Shown here in pieces: positions 46,112-54,589 of a stretch of 64,000 nucleotides of DNA. Source of the stretch: Ruminococcaceae bacterium AB4001 (GTDB taxonomy: Bacteria; Bacillota; Clostridia; Saccharofermentanales; Saccharofermentanaceae). The position numbers and the translations under genes are program-made. Under the pieces are notes generated by a model. The model saw only the letters and a list, made by a program, of their open reading frames with translations. It had not been told where the DNA came from and did no database searches. Position 1 is the first letter of the stretch. The number at the start of each line of letters is the position of its first letter. Where the stretch lies: the NCBI GenBank assembly GCA_000621765.1, contig KK211345.1, positions 35,406 through 99,405 of the forward strand, in the 5' to 3' direction.

Positions 46112-47139
46112 TGGGCAGCGGATTCGTCAGTTTCAGCGGTAACTCATCAGGTAAGAAGAGCTCATTCGTAATGAGATTCGCATTGGTATTCAGTATCCTT
46201 GCGCTCATTATCATTTTCTATATTGCCCTGACGGTCTTTTCCGCGAACAGGCTCATGAGTCTTAAAGGATACGAAGTTACCAACGTGCCTTCGAACATCC
46301 TTCCGTCTTACAGTACGACGAGTTTCCAGTCTGCAGACGGCCAGACCTCATTGCAGGGCTGGTTCTTCAAGACCAAGAATCCGATTTCGACTATTATCGT
46401 TGTCCACAGCGCAGGTTCCAACAGACTTCCGTTCGGAGTCGAAATGATCGATATGATCGAAGTCTGGCTTGAAAACGGATACAACGTCTTCATGTTCGAC
46501 CAGAGAAACTGTGGTACATCGGGCGGCGACATCTGTTCATACGGATATCTTGAATGGCAGGACGTTTTGGGTGCGATTGCCATCGTTAAGCAGATCTCGG
46601 TCACGACGGATGTTATTCTTTATGGCATCGGCACCGGCTGCACTTCATCAGTCATTGCATATACAAGCCTTCCGCCGGCAAATGCAAGTGAACAGACGCT
46701 TTCTTCATATAGTCCGAGAATAAGAAATCTTGGTTTTGATAAGTCATATGTTATCGGTATGATCTTAGATTCTCCTGCAAAAGAATCAGACGATTACATC
46801 AAGCCGGAAGTTGTTCAGAGCGAGCCTCTGGGATTCATTACACAGGTCTCCGTTCCTTACGCGATCCGCGTATCTTCTAGCGGTACGAATGTAAGACTTG
46901 CAGCAGAGATCGCAAGACTTCCGATCCCGGTCCTTTTCATCTACGGAGGACATGACACGTTCATCGGAGCTGATAAGATAGACCAGATCATTACCGAGCG
47001 CAACAGGCTCAACTCAAGCCTTACAAGGAGCGTCATGGTATCCGGTGCGGGCTATCTTGAGGAGTACAGCATAAACAAGAATCTGTATATCGATAAGGTT
47101 ACGGATTTCCTTAACTCATACTATTTGGTAAGCGGCTGA
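46111..47139 (+). CDS. Membrane-anchored alpha/beta-hydrolase homolog lacking catalytic Ser and His
   Basis: 342 residues. An N-terminal helix (about 22-44) anchors a YqkD-like alpha/beta-hydrolase domain facing outward. Conserved parts are VVHSAGSNR, DQRNCGTSGG and the acid-strand GGHDTFIG (Asp282). At the nucleophile elbow the sequence is YGIGTGC, with Gly174 where Ser is expected. The His position in the GAGH motif is Tyr315 (GAGYLEEYS). It is therefore probably not a classical hydrolase. It starts at the dut stop (TAATG) and is followed by tsaD with a 1 nt gap. Confidence 0.82.
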   Translation: MGSGFVSFSGNSSGKKSSFVMRFALVFSILALIIIFYIALTVFSANRLMSLKGYEVTNVPSNILPSYSTTSFQSADGQTSLQGWFFKTKNPISTIIVVHSAGSNRLPFGVEMIDMIEVWLENGYNVFMFDQRNCGTSGGDICSYGYLEWQDVLGAIAIVKQISVTTDVILYGIGTGCTSSVIAYTSLPPANASEQTLSSYSPRIRNLGFDKSYVIGMILDSPAKESDDYIKPEVVQSEPLGFITQVSVPYAIRVSSSGTNVRLAAEIARLPIPVLFIYGGHDTFIGADKIDQIITERNRLNSSLTRSVMVSGAGYLEEYSINKNLYIDKVTDFLNSYYLVSG

Positions 47140-47140
47140 T

Positions 47141-48157
47141 ATGGAAAACAATAAAGACATACTGATATTAGGCATTGAGAGTTCATGTGATGAGACAGCG
47201 GCATCCGTCGTTAAGAACGGCCGTGTCATCTTAAGCAACGTGATCGCTTCACAGGCTGATTTCCATGAGGAATACGGCGGCGTTGTTCCTGAACTCGCAT
47301 CCCGTATGCATGTCGATGCCGTCTATCCGACTGTACAGAAAGCGTTATCCGAAGCCGGTGTCACTTTATCAGACATTGATGCAGTCGCAGTTACTTACGG
47401 TCCCGGTCTTGTAGGCGCTTTGCTGGTAGGGCTTTCATGCGCGAAAGGTCTTTGTGAAGTATCCGGAAAACCGCTTGTCGGCGTTAACCATCTCAAGGGT
47501 CATATAGCAGCTAACTATCTTTGCTTTGAAGACCTTGAACCCGAGTTTCTCTGCCTCTGCGTAAGCGGTGGAAACTCAATGATAGTACGTGTCAACGATT
47601 ATACTGACATGACTGTATTGGGCAGGACCAGAGACGATGCTGCAGGTGAAGCTATAGATAAGATCGCGCGCGTAATCGGCCTTGGTTATCCGGGCGGTCC
47701 CAAGATGGATAAGGCAGGGCAGGGCGGTGATACATCCCGTTATGTATTCTCGAAAACACACATGGGTGATACCCTCGATTTCTCGTTTTCGGGCCTTAAG
47801 ACATCAGCACTAAATCTGATAAACGGATTGCGTCAGAAGGGCGAAGAGATCGATATCAGGGACTTCACGGCATCTTATCAGCAGGCGATCGCTGATGCTC
47901 TGTTAAAGAATACAATGATCGCCGTAGAACAGACGGGGATTAAGAAACTCTGTCTTGCAGGCGGCGTTTCAGCCAATTCATTCTTAAGAGCTGCATTCGA
48001 TAACGAAGCTAAATCAAAAGGAATAAAACTGTACTATCCTTCACTCGGTTTCTGTACTGATAATGCTGCCATGATCGCTTCCTGCGGCTACTATGAATTC
48101 ATCAACGGCAGGAGAGATCCTTTAGACCTCAACGCTTACCCGTCACTTCAGATGTAA
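47141..48157 (+). CDS. tsaD: tRNA N6-threonylcarbamoyladenosine transferase TsaD
   Basis: 338 residues. Forms t6A37 on ANN-decoding tRNAs with TsaB and TsaE, which are not in the window. The ASKHA fold starts ILGIESSCDETAASVV. The metal-binding His pair is NHLKGHIAAN, and CVSGGNSMIV and CLAGGVSANSFLR are nucleotide-binding motifs. It begins 1 nt after the hydrolase-like gene. Confidence 0.97.
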   Translation: MENNKDILILGIESSCDETAASVVKNGRVILSNVIASQADFHEEYGGVVPELASRMHVDAVYPTVQKALSEAGVTLSDIDAVAVTYGPGLVGALLVGLSCAKGLCEVSGKPLVGVNHLKGHIAANYLCFEDLEPEFLCLCVSGGNSMIVRVNDYTDMTVLGRTRDDAAGEAIDKIARVIGLGYPGGPKMDKAGQGGDTSRYVFSKTHMGDTLDFSFSGLKTSALNLINGLRQKGEEIDIRDFTASYQQAIADALLKNTMIAVEQTGIKKLCLAGGVSANSFLRAAFDNEAKSKGIKLYYPSLGFCTDNAAMIASCGYYEFINGRRDPLDLNAYPSLQM

Positions 48158-48217
48158 GCTGCAACATGCCTGTGGCTTGATTTGCAAAATACGCGATTGA
48201 ATATAAAATATACGATT

Positions 48218-48694
48218 ATGGCAATTAAAAAAGGTATAAAGATAATAGCAGAGAATAGAAAAGCCTATCACGATTACTTCATCGAGGAGAGGTTTGAAGC
48301 CGGCGTGGCTTTATCCGGAACCGAAGTAAAGAGCTTAAGGGCAGGGAGGGTAAACCTCAAGGATTCCTACGTCCAGGTAAAAGACGGGGAGATGTGGCTC
48401 ATTGGCGTACACATCAGCCCTTATGAAAACGGCAACAGATATAATCTCGATCCGGAGCGCAACAGAAAGCTCCTGATGCACAAAAGAGAGATAATCAGGC
48501 TTTATTCGACCGTTAAACAGGACGGTCTTACTTTGGTGCCCACTAAGTGCTATTTCAAGGACAGCAAAGTCAAGTTTGAGATAGGTCTTGCAAGGGGTAA
48601 GAAAGACTTCGATAAGCGTGACGTAATGGCCAAAAAGGAAGCTGCAAGAGACATCGACCGCGCTATGAAGAATGCGAAAAAGTATTCTTCTTAA
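48218..48694 (+). CDS. smpB: SsrA-binding protein SmpB
   Basis: 158 residues. SmpB delivers tmRNA to stalled ribosomes for trans-translation. It has the standard opening ENRKAYHDYFIEERFEAG, SGTEVKSLRAGRVNLKDSY, and a basic C-terminal tail (DVMAKKEAARDIDRAMKN). The ATG at 48218 gives the family length, but no ribosome binding site is visible before it; an upstream in-frame TTG at 48182 would add 12 unrelated residues. The tmRNA gene itself was not found nearby. Confidence 0.93.
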   Translation: MAIKKGIKIIAENRKAYHDYFIEERFEAGVALSGTEVKSLRAGRVNLKDSYVQVKDGEMWLIGVHISPYENGNRYNLDPERNRKLLMHKREIIRLYSTVKQDGLTLVPTKCYFKDSKVKFEIGLARGKKDFDKRDVMAKKEAARDIDRAMKNAKKYSS

Positions 48695-48720
48695 CACGCT
48701 TTTTTAGATACTGATATAAT
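48691..48720 (+). promoter_or_regulatory. Candidate promoter of the VanZ-like gene
   Basis: TTAACA (48691-48696), 18-bp spacer, perfect TATAAT (48715-48720). The -35 box overlaps the smpB stop codon. Confidence 0.5.
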
Positions 48721-48752
48721 TATTCTTAAATAAGCATAAAGAAGGGAAGACG

Positions 48753-49328
48753 ATGGGGCAGAGCTTGAAAGAAAAAGCACACGCAAGAGAGATATCGTTA
48801 AGATATGTCTTTTTGACTGTTGTCTTCTGGTTCCTGACCATCGGATGGATCCTTGTTATCTTTTCTTTATCAGCTCAGGATGCTTCCCAATCATCAGGCC
48901 TGTCCAAATCAGTACTTGAGTTTATCAATGTAATATTCGGAACAAGTCTGGTAGATGACGGTGTTATAAGGCTGGCGGCACATATTTCTGAGTTTGCCCT
49001 ACTCACTGTCCTTTCATATATTGCGTTATCCTCAACTAACAAAATATCAAATAAGACATCTTACGCCGAGAGCCCCGTTAAGCTGCTCAGATCCGATAAT
49101 GAGATGAATATCATCTTCACATTATGGTTTACTATCCTTAACGCAATCTTCGACGAATATCATCAGTTGTTTGTTATGGGACGCAACGGATCGATCATTA
49201 ATGTTTTGATCGATCTTATCGGAATCGTTGTCGTACTCATTCTTATAAGAATCATTTTCTCGATCTATCTGAGATCAAAAGGTAAGACCGAGGTCGTATA
49301 CACAGGTTTCTCCGGAAGCGATCAATAA
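48753..49328 (+). CDS. VanZ-like membrane protein
   Basis: 191 residues with four hydrophobic helices at about 17-41, 67-90, 123-141 and 145-171. VanZ-type markers are SAQDASQSSGLSKSV after helix 1, AHISEFALL in helix 2 and the FDEYHQLFVMGRNGSIINV block before the last helix. VanZ family proteins are linked to glycopeptide tolerance in some Firmicutes, but most are of unknown function. Nothing here indicates a resistance cluster. AAGGGAAG lies 6 nt before the ATG. Confidence 0.85.
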   Translation: MGQSLKEKAHAREISLRYVFLTVVFWFLTIGWILVIFSLSAQDASQSSGLSKSVLEFINVIFGTSLVDDGVIRLAAHISEFALLTVLSYIALSSTNKISNKTSYAESPVKLLRSDNEMNIIFTLWFTILNAIFDEYHQLFVMGRNGSIINVLIDLIGIVVVLILIRIIFSIYLRSKGKTEVVYTGFSGSDQ

Positions 49329-50010
49329 GAGGATATCCTCATCGATCAATCAGCCGATACCCCGATTATTATATATATCTAATTCGGTATAATTACAATT
49401 TTGGTGAATTGGGAGGAGGAATAAATTGATTATATGAGGAATCGATCGATTATATAATTCTGATTAAACGGCTTTTCCGGATTCTGATGATTTCTTATGA
49501 TGATATTCAGTATTGGTTTGTATAATTCCTGATTGCTTGTTTTATTTCCGCATCATGGTTTCTGTTTTCCGATTTGTACTTTCTTATAGATTTATTCATC
49601 TGCAGTTTGATAATTTGTTTTTCTTATCATAATCTGGTTTAATCTGATCGTTCGCTGATCCGATAGTTTCTGTATGTATAATTTTCGTTGTGCGCAATTC
49701 TGAACCCAATTTGTTCCATTCAGGTTCTGGTTTACGCATTGACTTATCAAAATGCGTTTTTGCGAACCCGTTTTAGCTTTTTTAAGTTCGGTTTTACGCA
49801 TGTGGTCTGTTGAGTTCGGACCATTTAATCCAGATTATATGATTTAGAGTCAGTTACTTATATTCGACTTCCCTTTTTTGATTTACATCTCTCCCGAATA
49901 TATGTTCGTTTATGTTTTCTTTAGGTTTTATCAGATCATTTTAAGATTAACTATTTGGGATATTACAGCCAGCCTTAATAGATTATTGAATAATCTACAA
50001 TTGGCCTGAT
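49329..50010. other. AT-rich intergenic region without recognisable gene
   Basis: No coding frame with a plausible start is seen. Immediately after the VanZ-like stop is a perfect palindrome GAGGATATCCTC (49329-49340). A short hairpin, TGGTCTG / CGGACCA with a 7-nt loop, lies near 49803. The GC content drops clearly below that of the flanking genes. The region leads into the tandem repeats at 50011. Confidence 0.6.
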
Positions 50011-50199
50011 TAAAATTCCCGCAAAATGCCCGGCCGGCGGTAATTTTTGAGTGAAAATTTGACTTGGTTGCGATAAAATTCCCGCAAAATGCCCGGCCAG
50101 CGGTAATTTTGGAGTGAAAATTTGACTTGGTTGCGTTAAAATACCCGAAAAATGCACGGCTGGCGGTACTTTTGTAGTAAAAAAATCCGTTTTGGTTGA
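50011..50199 (+). repeat. Three copies of the 63-nt tandem stem-loop repeat (locus 3, subtype C)
   Basis: Three contiguous units of exactly 63 bp (50011-50073, 50074-50136, 50137-50199). Units 1 and 2 are nearly identical and unit 3 is diverged. Each of the first two has stem ATTCCCGC / GCGGTAAT (one mismatch), for example 50015-50022 with 50037-50044, around a 14-nt loop AAAATGCCCGGCCR. A tail rich in AATTTT-GAGTGAAAATT, itself a dyad, follows. A 60-codon minus frame through it is just three 21-residue repeats and is not considered a gene. Confidence 0.85.
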
Positions 50200-50219
50200 T
50201 TAAAAAAAATCCGGAAATA

Positions 50220-50256
50220 TAATTCGGGCTGACTCCGGATCAGGAATCAGCCCGTT
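50220..50256 (-). terminator. Rho-independent terminator of the cell-wall-binding protein gene
   Basis: On the minus strand, CGGGCTGA and TCAGCCCG pair around a 14-nt loop, followed by an AATTATATTT tail. Confidence 0.75.
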
Positions 50257-50282
50257 AATAGGTCAATCAATTGTACTAAAGA

Positions 50283-51740
50283 TCAGCTTTCATAGGCCGA
50301 TGTTGTGCGGCCATTAGGATTCATGCAGACACCATTTTCATCAAAGTCATAAAGTTTACCGTCTATTTTTACGCTTGATAATGTATCACATTTCATTACT
50401 CCATCGCTGCCGAAATAATACTTTTTACCGTTCTCAGTCAGCCATTTGTCTTTATACATTTCTCCGTCGGATCCATAGTAATACCATACTTCCTCAAATA
50501 TGGCGCGATAACGTGTAACTTTAAACCAACCGGTTGTTGGTTCGCTGGCTTTATATGGGTTGAGGCAGATTCCGTTCGCATCAAAGCTGTAACATTCATT
50601 TGGTCCAGAACTTTTAGTAACAATATCATAGTTTTCGACACCTGCGACCATAAACCCGTTAGGGTCCATGAAATACCAGTTGCCGCCGCTCTTTACCCAT
50701 TTGTTTTCATAAGCAACGCCGTCAGGTCCGCTATAACGCCAACGATATGTTTGGGTATAAGTATCGTAGCGCTTATACCAGCCTGTTTGCATTTGGCCGT
50801 TTTCATTGAAATAATAAGTTTTCCCCTGATCTTGGACTCTATTTGTCCGCATCTCACCTAAATTGTAGAAATAATACCATTTGCCCCCGATCTTCTTCCA
50901 ACCTTTGCAAGGCGTACCGTCACTGTCATAGTAGCGCCACTGGCTGTTTCCGAATTCATCTGATGTTTCGTACCAGCCGGTTATCTTATCTGTATTTGCA
51001 GTTGCATCAGGATTAAGGCAGGCACCGCTGGAATCAAAATTGTAAGCGATTCCTTTGATCATGTAATTCCTGACATCACAGATCATCTCAGCATAATGGT
51101 TGAAATAATACCATTTACCGCCGGAATAAAGCCACTTATCAGTATAGAGTTTTCCACCGGCAGCTGCATAATGCCAACCGGAATCGCCCTTTACCCAGCC
51201 GGGACCATCAAACATTTCTCCATTAGAATTAAAAAAGTAAAACTCACCCTTTAAATTACATGAGGAATTGTTGTCGTAACAATAACCATCGTTATTAAAG
51301 TAATACCATTTCCCGCCGATATACATCCATTCATTCTTTGCCAATTCACCGTTTGTATTATAATAGGACCATTTATTGGAACAACCGCCTCTGGCCATAT
51401 CACCGACAACCCGTTTGAACCAACCTGATTTAACAGGTTCTCTTCCCTCCGGATTATTGCATGCTCCGCTTGATGAAAAATCGTAGTATCTGCCATCGAT
51501 ACAATAGTTGTCGATGTTGCAGAGCATATATCCCCAGTCATCAAAATAATACTTGGTGTTTCCGATCGTTAACCAGGAATCAGAAACATATCCGTCTGAA
51601 GCAGTGTAATAGCGCCATGCTCCGGAACGGCTGTCTTTACGCCAGCCTTCATAGCTGCTTGCCGCAAATGATGACATCTGAGTAAAAGATAACAGCATTC
51701 CTGCAGTCATTGCTGCTGCCATGATTTTCTTGAAACTCAT
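50283..51740 (-). CDS. Secreted cell-wall-binding repeat protein
   Basis: 485 residues. A signal peptide (MSFKKIMAAAMTAGMLLSF, cleavage near FAASSY) precedes tandem CW-binding (choline-binding-like) repeats that run to the end. They show aromatic patterns such as WLTIGNTKYYFDDWGYM, WMYIGGKWYYFNNDGY and WLYSGGKWYYFNHYAEM. No catalytic domain is present, so the protein is probably a surface scaffold or adhesin that binds wall polymer. GGAGG lies about 8 nt before the ATG at 51740. It has its own terminator. Confidence 0.88.
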   Translation of the reverse strand: MSFKKIMAAAMTAGMLLSFTQMSSFAASSYEGWRKDSRSGAWRYYTASDGYVSDSWLTIGNTKYYFDDWGYMLCNIDNYCIDGRYYDFSSSGACNNPEGREPVKSGWFKRVVGDMARGGCSNKWSYYNTNGELAKNEWMYIGGKWYYFNNDGYCYDNNSSCNLKGEFYFFNSNGEMFDGPGWVKGDSGWHYAAAGGKLYTDKWLYSGGKWYYFNHYAEMICDVRNYMIKGIAYNFDSSGACLNPDATANTDKITGWYETSDEFGNSQWRYYDSDGTPCKGWKKIGGKWYYFYNLGEMRTNRVQDQGKTYYFNENGQMQTGWYKRYDTYTQTYRWRYSGPDGVAYENKWVKSGGNWYFMDPNGFMVAGVENYDIVTKSSGPNECYSFDANGICLNPYKASEPTTGWFKVTRYRAIFEEVWYYYGSDGEMYKDKWLTENGKKYYFGSDGVMKCDTLSSVKIDGKLYDFDENGVCMNPNGRTTSAYES

Positions 51741-51857
51741 TTTTGCACCTCCGTATATGTGATTGTTTGTGAAACTGAACATCCTTATATCGTTATACTA
51801 GCACAGACAAGCATAGTATTTTAGAGCCTCTCCAAAGATGAATGCCTAATAAATGAT

Positions 51858-51886
51858 AAAGGCTGCCATTGCTGACAGCCTTTTGA
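51858..51886 (-). terminator. Terminator downstream of metY (symmetrical)
   Basis: AAAGGCTG / CAGCCTTT stem with a 10-nt loop and T or A runs on both sides. It ends the metY transcript on the minus strand and could work in both directions. Confidence 0.8.
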
Positions 51887-51906
51887 AAGTTCTTTATAAT
51901 TGATTA

Positions 51907-53187
51907 TTAACCGATCTTATCCAATGCCTGCTTGAGATCTGCGATGATGTCATCAGGATCTTCCATACCGACAGAGAATCTGATGAGATCCGGTGAGATT
52001 CCGGACTCAGCAAGCTGCTCATCAGTGAGCTGTCTGTGAGTATGAGAAGCAGGATGTAAGAGCAATGTCTTGCAGTCTGCAACGTGAGTAGCGATCGTAG
52101 CAAACTTCAGTGAATCCATGAACCTGATGGATGCATCACGTCCTCCCTTTACTCCGAAGCACATAACGCCGCAGGTTCCCTTAGGGCAATACTTCTGAGC
52201 GAGCTCATACTGTGAGTCTGTCTTAAGTCCGGGATACTTGACCCATGCGATACGGTCATCAGATGCGAGGAACTCAGCAACCTTCTGAGCGTTGGAGCAG
52301 TGACGAGCCATACGAACAGGGAGTGACTCAAGACCGAGCTGGATATAGTAAGCGTTCTGAGGTGACTGGATTGAACCGAAATCTCTCATGAGCTGTGCTG
52401 TAGCCTTTGTAATATATGCGCCCTTACCGAACTTCTCAGCATAAGTAATTCCGTGATAGGATTCATCGGGTGTGCAGAGACCGGGGAACTTATCAGCATG
52501 AGCCATCCAGTCAAAGTTACCGCTGTCGATGATCGCACCGCCGACAGATGAACCGTGACCGTCGATATACTTTGTTGTTGAGTGTGTAACGATATCGCAT
52601 CCGAATTCGAAGGGACGGCAGTTTACAGGTGTTGCAAATGTGTTGTCCATTATGAGCGGGATGCCGTTATTGTGTGCGAGAGCAGCGAACTTCTCGATGT
52701 CGAGAATGTCAACTGTAGGATTTGTGATCGTCTCGCCGAATATGCACTTTGTGTTAGGTCTGATGAACTTCTGAAGTTCTTCGAGAGGAAGTGTCTGGTC
52801 AACGAATGTGCACTCGATGCCCATCTTCTTGAATGTAACTCCGAAGAGATTATATGTACCGCCGTAGATGTTGGTGGCTGAGATGAAGTGATCGCCTGCT
52901 TCACAGATGTTGAATACTGCGAAAAAGTTAGCAGCCTGACCAGAGCATGTGAGCATGCCTGCTACGCCGCCTTCCATTGCGCAGAGCTTTGAAGCTACGT
53001 AATCGTTTGTAGGATTCTGGAGTCTTGTGTAGAAATAGCCTGATGCTTCAAGATCGAAAAGTTTGCCCATATCATCAGATGTAGCATATTTCCATGTTGT
53101 GCTCTGATAGATCGGTACCTGACGAGGTTCGCCGTTTCCGGGATTATAACCGCCGTGGAGTGCTATTGTGTCTACTGAATTTTCCAT
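51907..53187 (-). CDS. metY: O-acetylhomoserine sulfhydrylase / aminocarboxypropyltransferase
   Basis: 426 residues, a Cys/Met-metabolism PLP enzyme that makes homocysteine from O-acetylhomoserine and sulfide. Family blocks are HGGYNPGNGEPRQVPIYQS at the N-terminus, CSGQAANFFAVFNI, and the PLP lysine in THSTTKYIDGHGSSVGG (about residue 207). The ribosome binding site AAGGAAACAGGAA lies in a 20-nt gap after pmbA. No SAM riboswitch or T-box leader is present, so it appears to be read with tldD-pmbA. Confidence 0.95.
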   Translation of the reverse strand: MENSVDTIALHGGYNPGNGEPRQVPIYQSTTWKYATSDDMGKLFDLEASGYFYTRLQNPTNDYVASKLCAMEGGVAGMLTCSGQAANFFAVFNICEAGDHFISATNIYGGTYNLFGVTFKKMGIECTFVDQTLPLEELQKFIRPNTKCIFGETITNPTVDILDIEKFAALAHNNGIPLIMDNTFATPVNCRPFEFGCDIVTHSTTKYIDGHGSSVGGAIIDSGNFDWMAHADKFPGLCTPDESYHGITYAEKFGKGAYITKATAQLMRDFGSIQSPQNAYYIQLGLESLPVRMARHCSNAQKVAEFLASDDRIAWVKYPGLKTDSQYELAQKYCPKGTCGVMCFGVKGGRDASIRFMDSLKFATIATHVADCKTLLLHPASHTHRQLTDEQLAESGISPDLIRFSVGMEDPDDIIADLKQALDKIG

Positions 53188-53207
53188 TTCCTGTTTCCTT
53201 CTTTCTT

Positions 53208-54572
53208 TTATTCCTCACCGGAGATAGCCAGTGAACTTACCAATACCGACGGAGTGAAGAACTCGCCTTCTCCGGACGGCAGGTTAATTATATCATTTCC
53301 TACGGAAATTAGCTGTTTAATTACTTCGTAGAAGTTTCCTGCTACTGTGATCTGCTCTACAGGTCTTCCCTTCTTGCCGTTTTCGATGAGATATCCTTCA
53401 CATAGCAGGGAGAAATCGCCGCTTATGGCGTTAACTCCTGCATGAAGTCCTGAAAGATCCGTAAGGATGATGCCTTCGCCTGCTTCTTCTAAGAGCTCAT
53501 CGAAAGATTTTTCACCGGGTACAACTATAAGATTTGTAGGCATCTCGGATACGGCAGCGCCGCCTCTGAAGCCGTTGCCTGTGGATGTCTTTCCTGCTTT
53601 ATATGCAGACTTAAGATCGTACAGAGCGGTCGCGAAAACGCCCTTATCGATAATTGCCTTGGATGTTGTAAGTACACCCTCGTCATCGAAAGGAATCTTG
53701 GTGAGAGCATCGTCGTACATCGGCTCTTCCTTGAGCGTGAAGACATCTGATGCAATGGTCTCCCCTTCCCTGTCAGCAAGGAGTGACAGGCCCTTCTGCA
53801 TTGTCGTTGCGAAGAAGTTACCGAAGAATACCATAAAGAACTGCTGGAAAGCTTCGCTCTTTAATACGACTTTATAGTTGCCTGATTTGCAGGACTTAGC
53901 GCCCATCTTGCCGATGAGGTTTTCCTTGAACTTTGCAAGGAACTTGTCGAGATCGAAAGTATCGATGTCCTTGCCGATCCAGTAATGGCCGCCGCTCTTT
54001 ACGCTGCCGTCATCGTCTGTTGCACGAGCTGAAGCGACGATGGAGATGCCGTCGCTGTCCCTGTAGGAATGAAGTCCCTTTGAGTTAATGATAAGGTACG
54101 GTCCCGTGCTGCAGGCGATCGTGAGGTAATCTACGGCGTCGATCCTTGAATCGAGTGCGAGGATAGCCTTTTCGATTTTAAGACCGAGCTCTGAAAAACT
54201 CTTATATGTATTTTTCGAAAATGCTTCTGAAACCTGCGAAAAATAAAGGTCCTTATTGTTCTCGTCACAGTAAATGAACTGCGGATCCTCGTCGTTTAAG
54301 ACTTCGCAGTTCTCCATTGTTGACTTCAAAAGAAAATCTATGGATGAGTCATCGAGAATGTTGGTCGAGCAATAACCCATCTGTCCGTTCTTCAGACCGC
54401 GGAAAGATAATGTGCTGGTGGCGCTGTTCTCGTAGCTTGAGACCTCGCCGTTTAATATATCGATGCTCATGGAACTCTCGGAGGCAAAGGATGCTTCACA
54501 TTCCTCAAAGCCGTATTCCTGGCCGGCCTTAACGAGTTTCTCCATGAATTCTTCTGCTGTTTTTATGTCCAT
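53208..54572 (-). CDS. pmbA: TldE/PmbA-type metallopeptidase-related protein
   Basis: 454 residues, the TldD/PmbA family member without the metal-binding helix. Blocks include ASFASESSMSIDILNGEV near the N-terminus and GFRGGAAVSEMPTNLIVVPG toward the C-terminus. In E. coli TldD and TldE form a heterodimeric protease that matures peptide antibiotics and degrades unfolded peptides. The partner tldD lies 17 nt upstream, so a complex is expected. Confidence 0.92.
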   Translation of the reverse strand: MDIKTAEEFMEKLVKAGQEYGFEECEASFASESSMSIDILNGEVSSYENSATSTLSFRGLKNGQMGYCSTNILDDSSIDFLLKSTMENCEVLNDEDPQFIYCDENNKDLYFSQVSEAFSKNTYKSFSELGLKIEKAILALDSRIDAVDYLTIACSTGPYLIINSKGLHSYRDSDGISIVASARATDDDGSVKSGGHYWIGKDIDTFDLDKFLAKFKENLIGKMGAKSCKSGNYKVVLKSEAFQQFFMVFFGNFFATTMQKGLSLLADREGETIASDVFTLKEEPMYDDALTKIPFDDEGVLTTSKAIIDKGVFATALYDLKSAYKAGKTSTGNGFRGGAAVSEMPTNLIVVPGEKSFDELLEEAGEGIILTDLSGLHAGVNAISGDFSLLCEGYLIENGKKGRPVEQITVAGNFYEVIKQLISVGNDIINLPSGEGEFFTPSVLVSSLAISGEE

Positions 54573-54589
54573 ACCGCTTACTCCTTAGA

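Noticed and set aside
48753..49328. Glycopeptide resistance cluster suggested by the VanZ-like gene
   Set aside because: No vanA/B ligase, vanH, vanX or linked two-component genes; isolated VanZ-like proteins are common in Clostridia.
49801..49829. Terminator near the TGGTCTG/CGGACCA hairpin
   Set aside because: Short stem with a G-T pair and no real T run; it is about 470 nt from the nearest gene end.
48158..50010. tmRNA gene next to smpB
   Set aside because: No tRNA-Ala-like ends, tag frame or CCA end could be recognised.
49975..50157. 60-codon minus-strand frame through the repeats
   Set aside because: It merely translates three 63-bp repeats into 21-residue repeats, has no ribosome binding site, and the units conserve stem pairing rather than protein.
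50011..50199. CRISPR array
   Set aside because: Units are contiguous 63-bp repeats with no unique spacers, and there are no cas genes.
53188..53207. SAM riboswitch or T-box before metY
   Set aside because: The gap to pmbA is only 20 nt, too short for any such leader.
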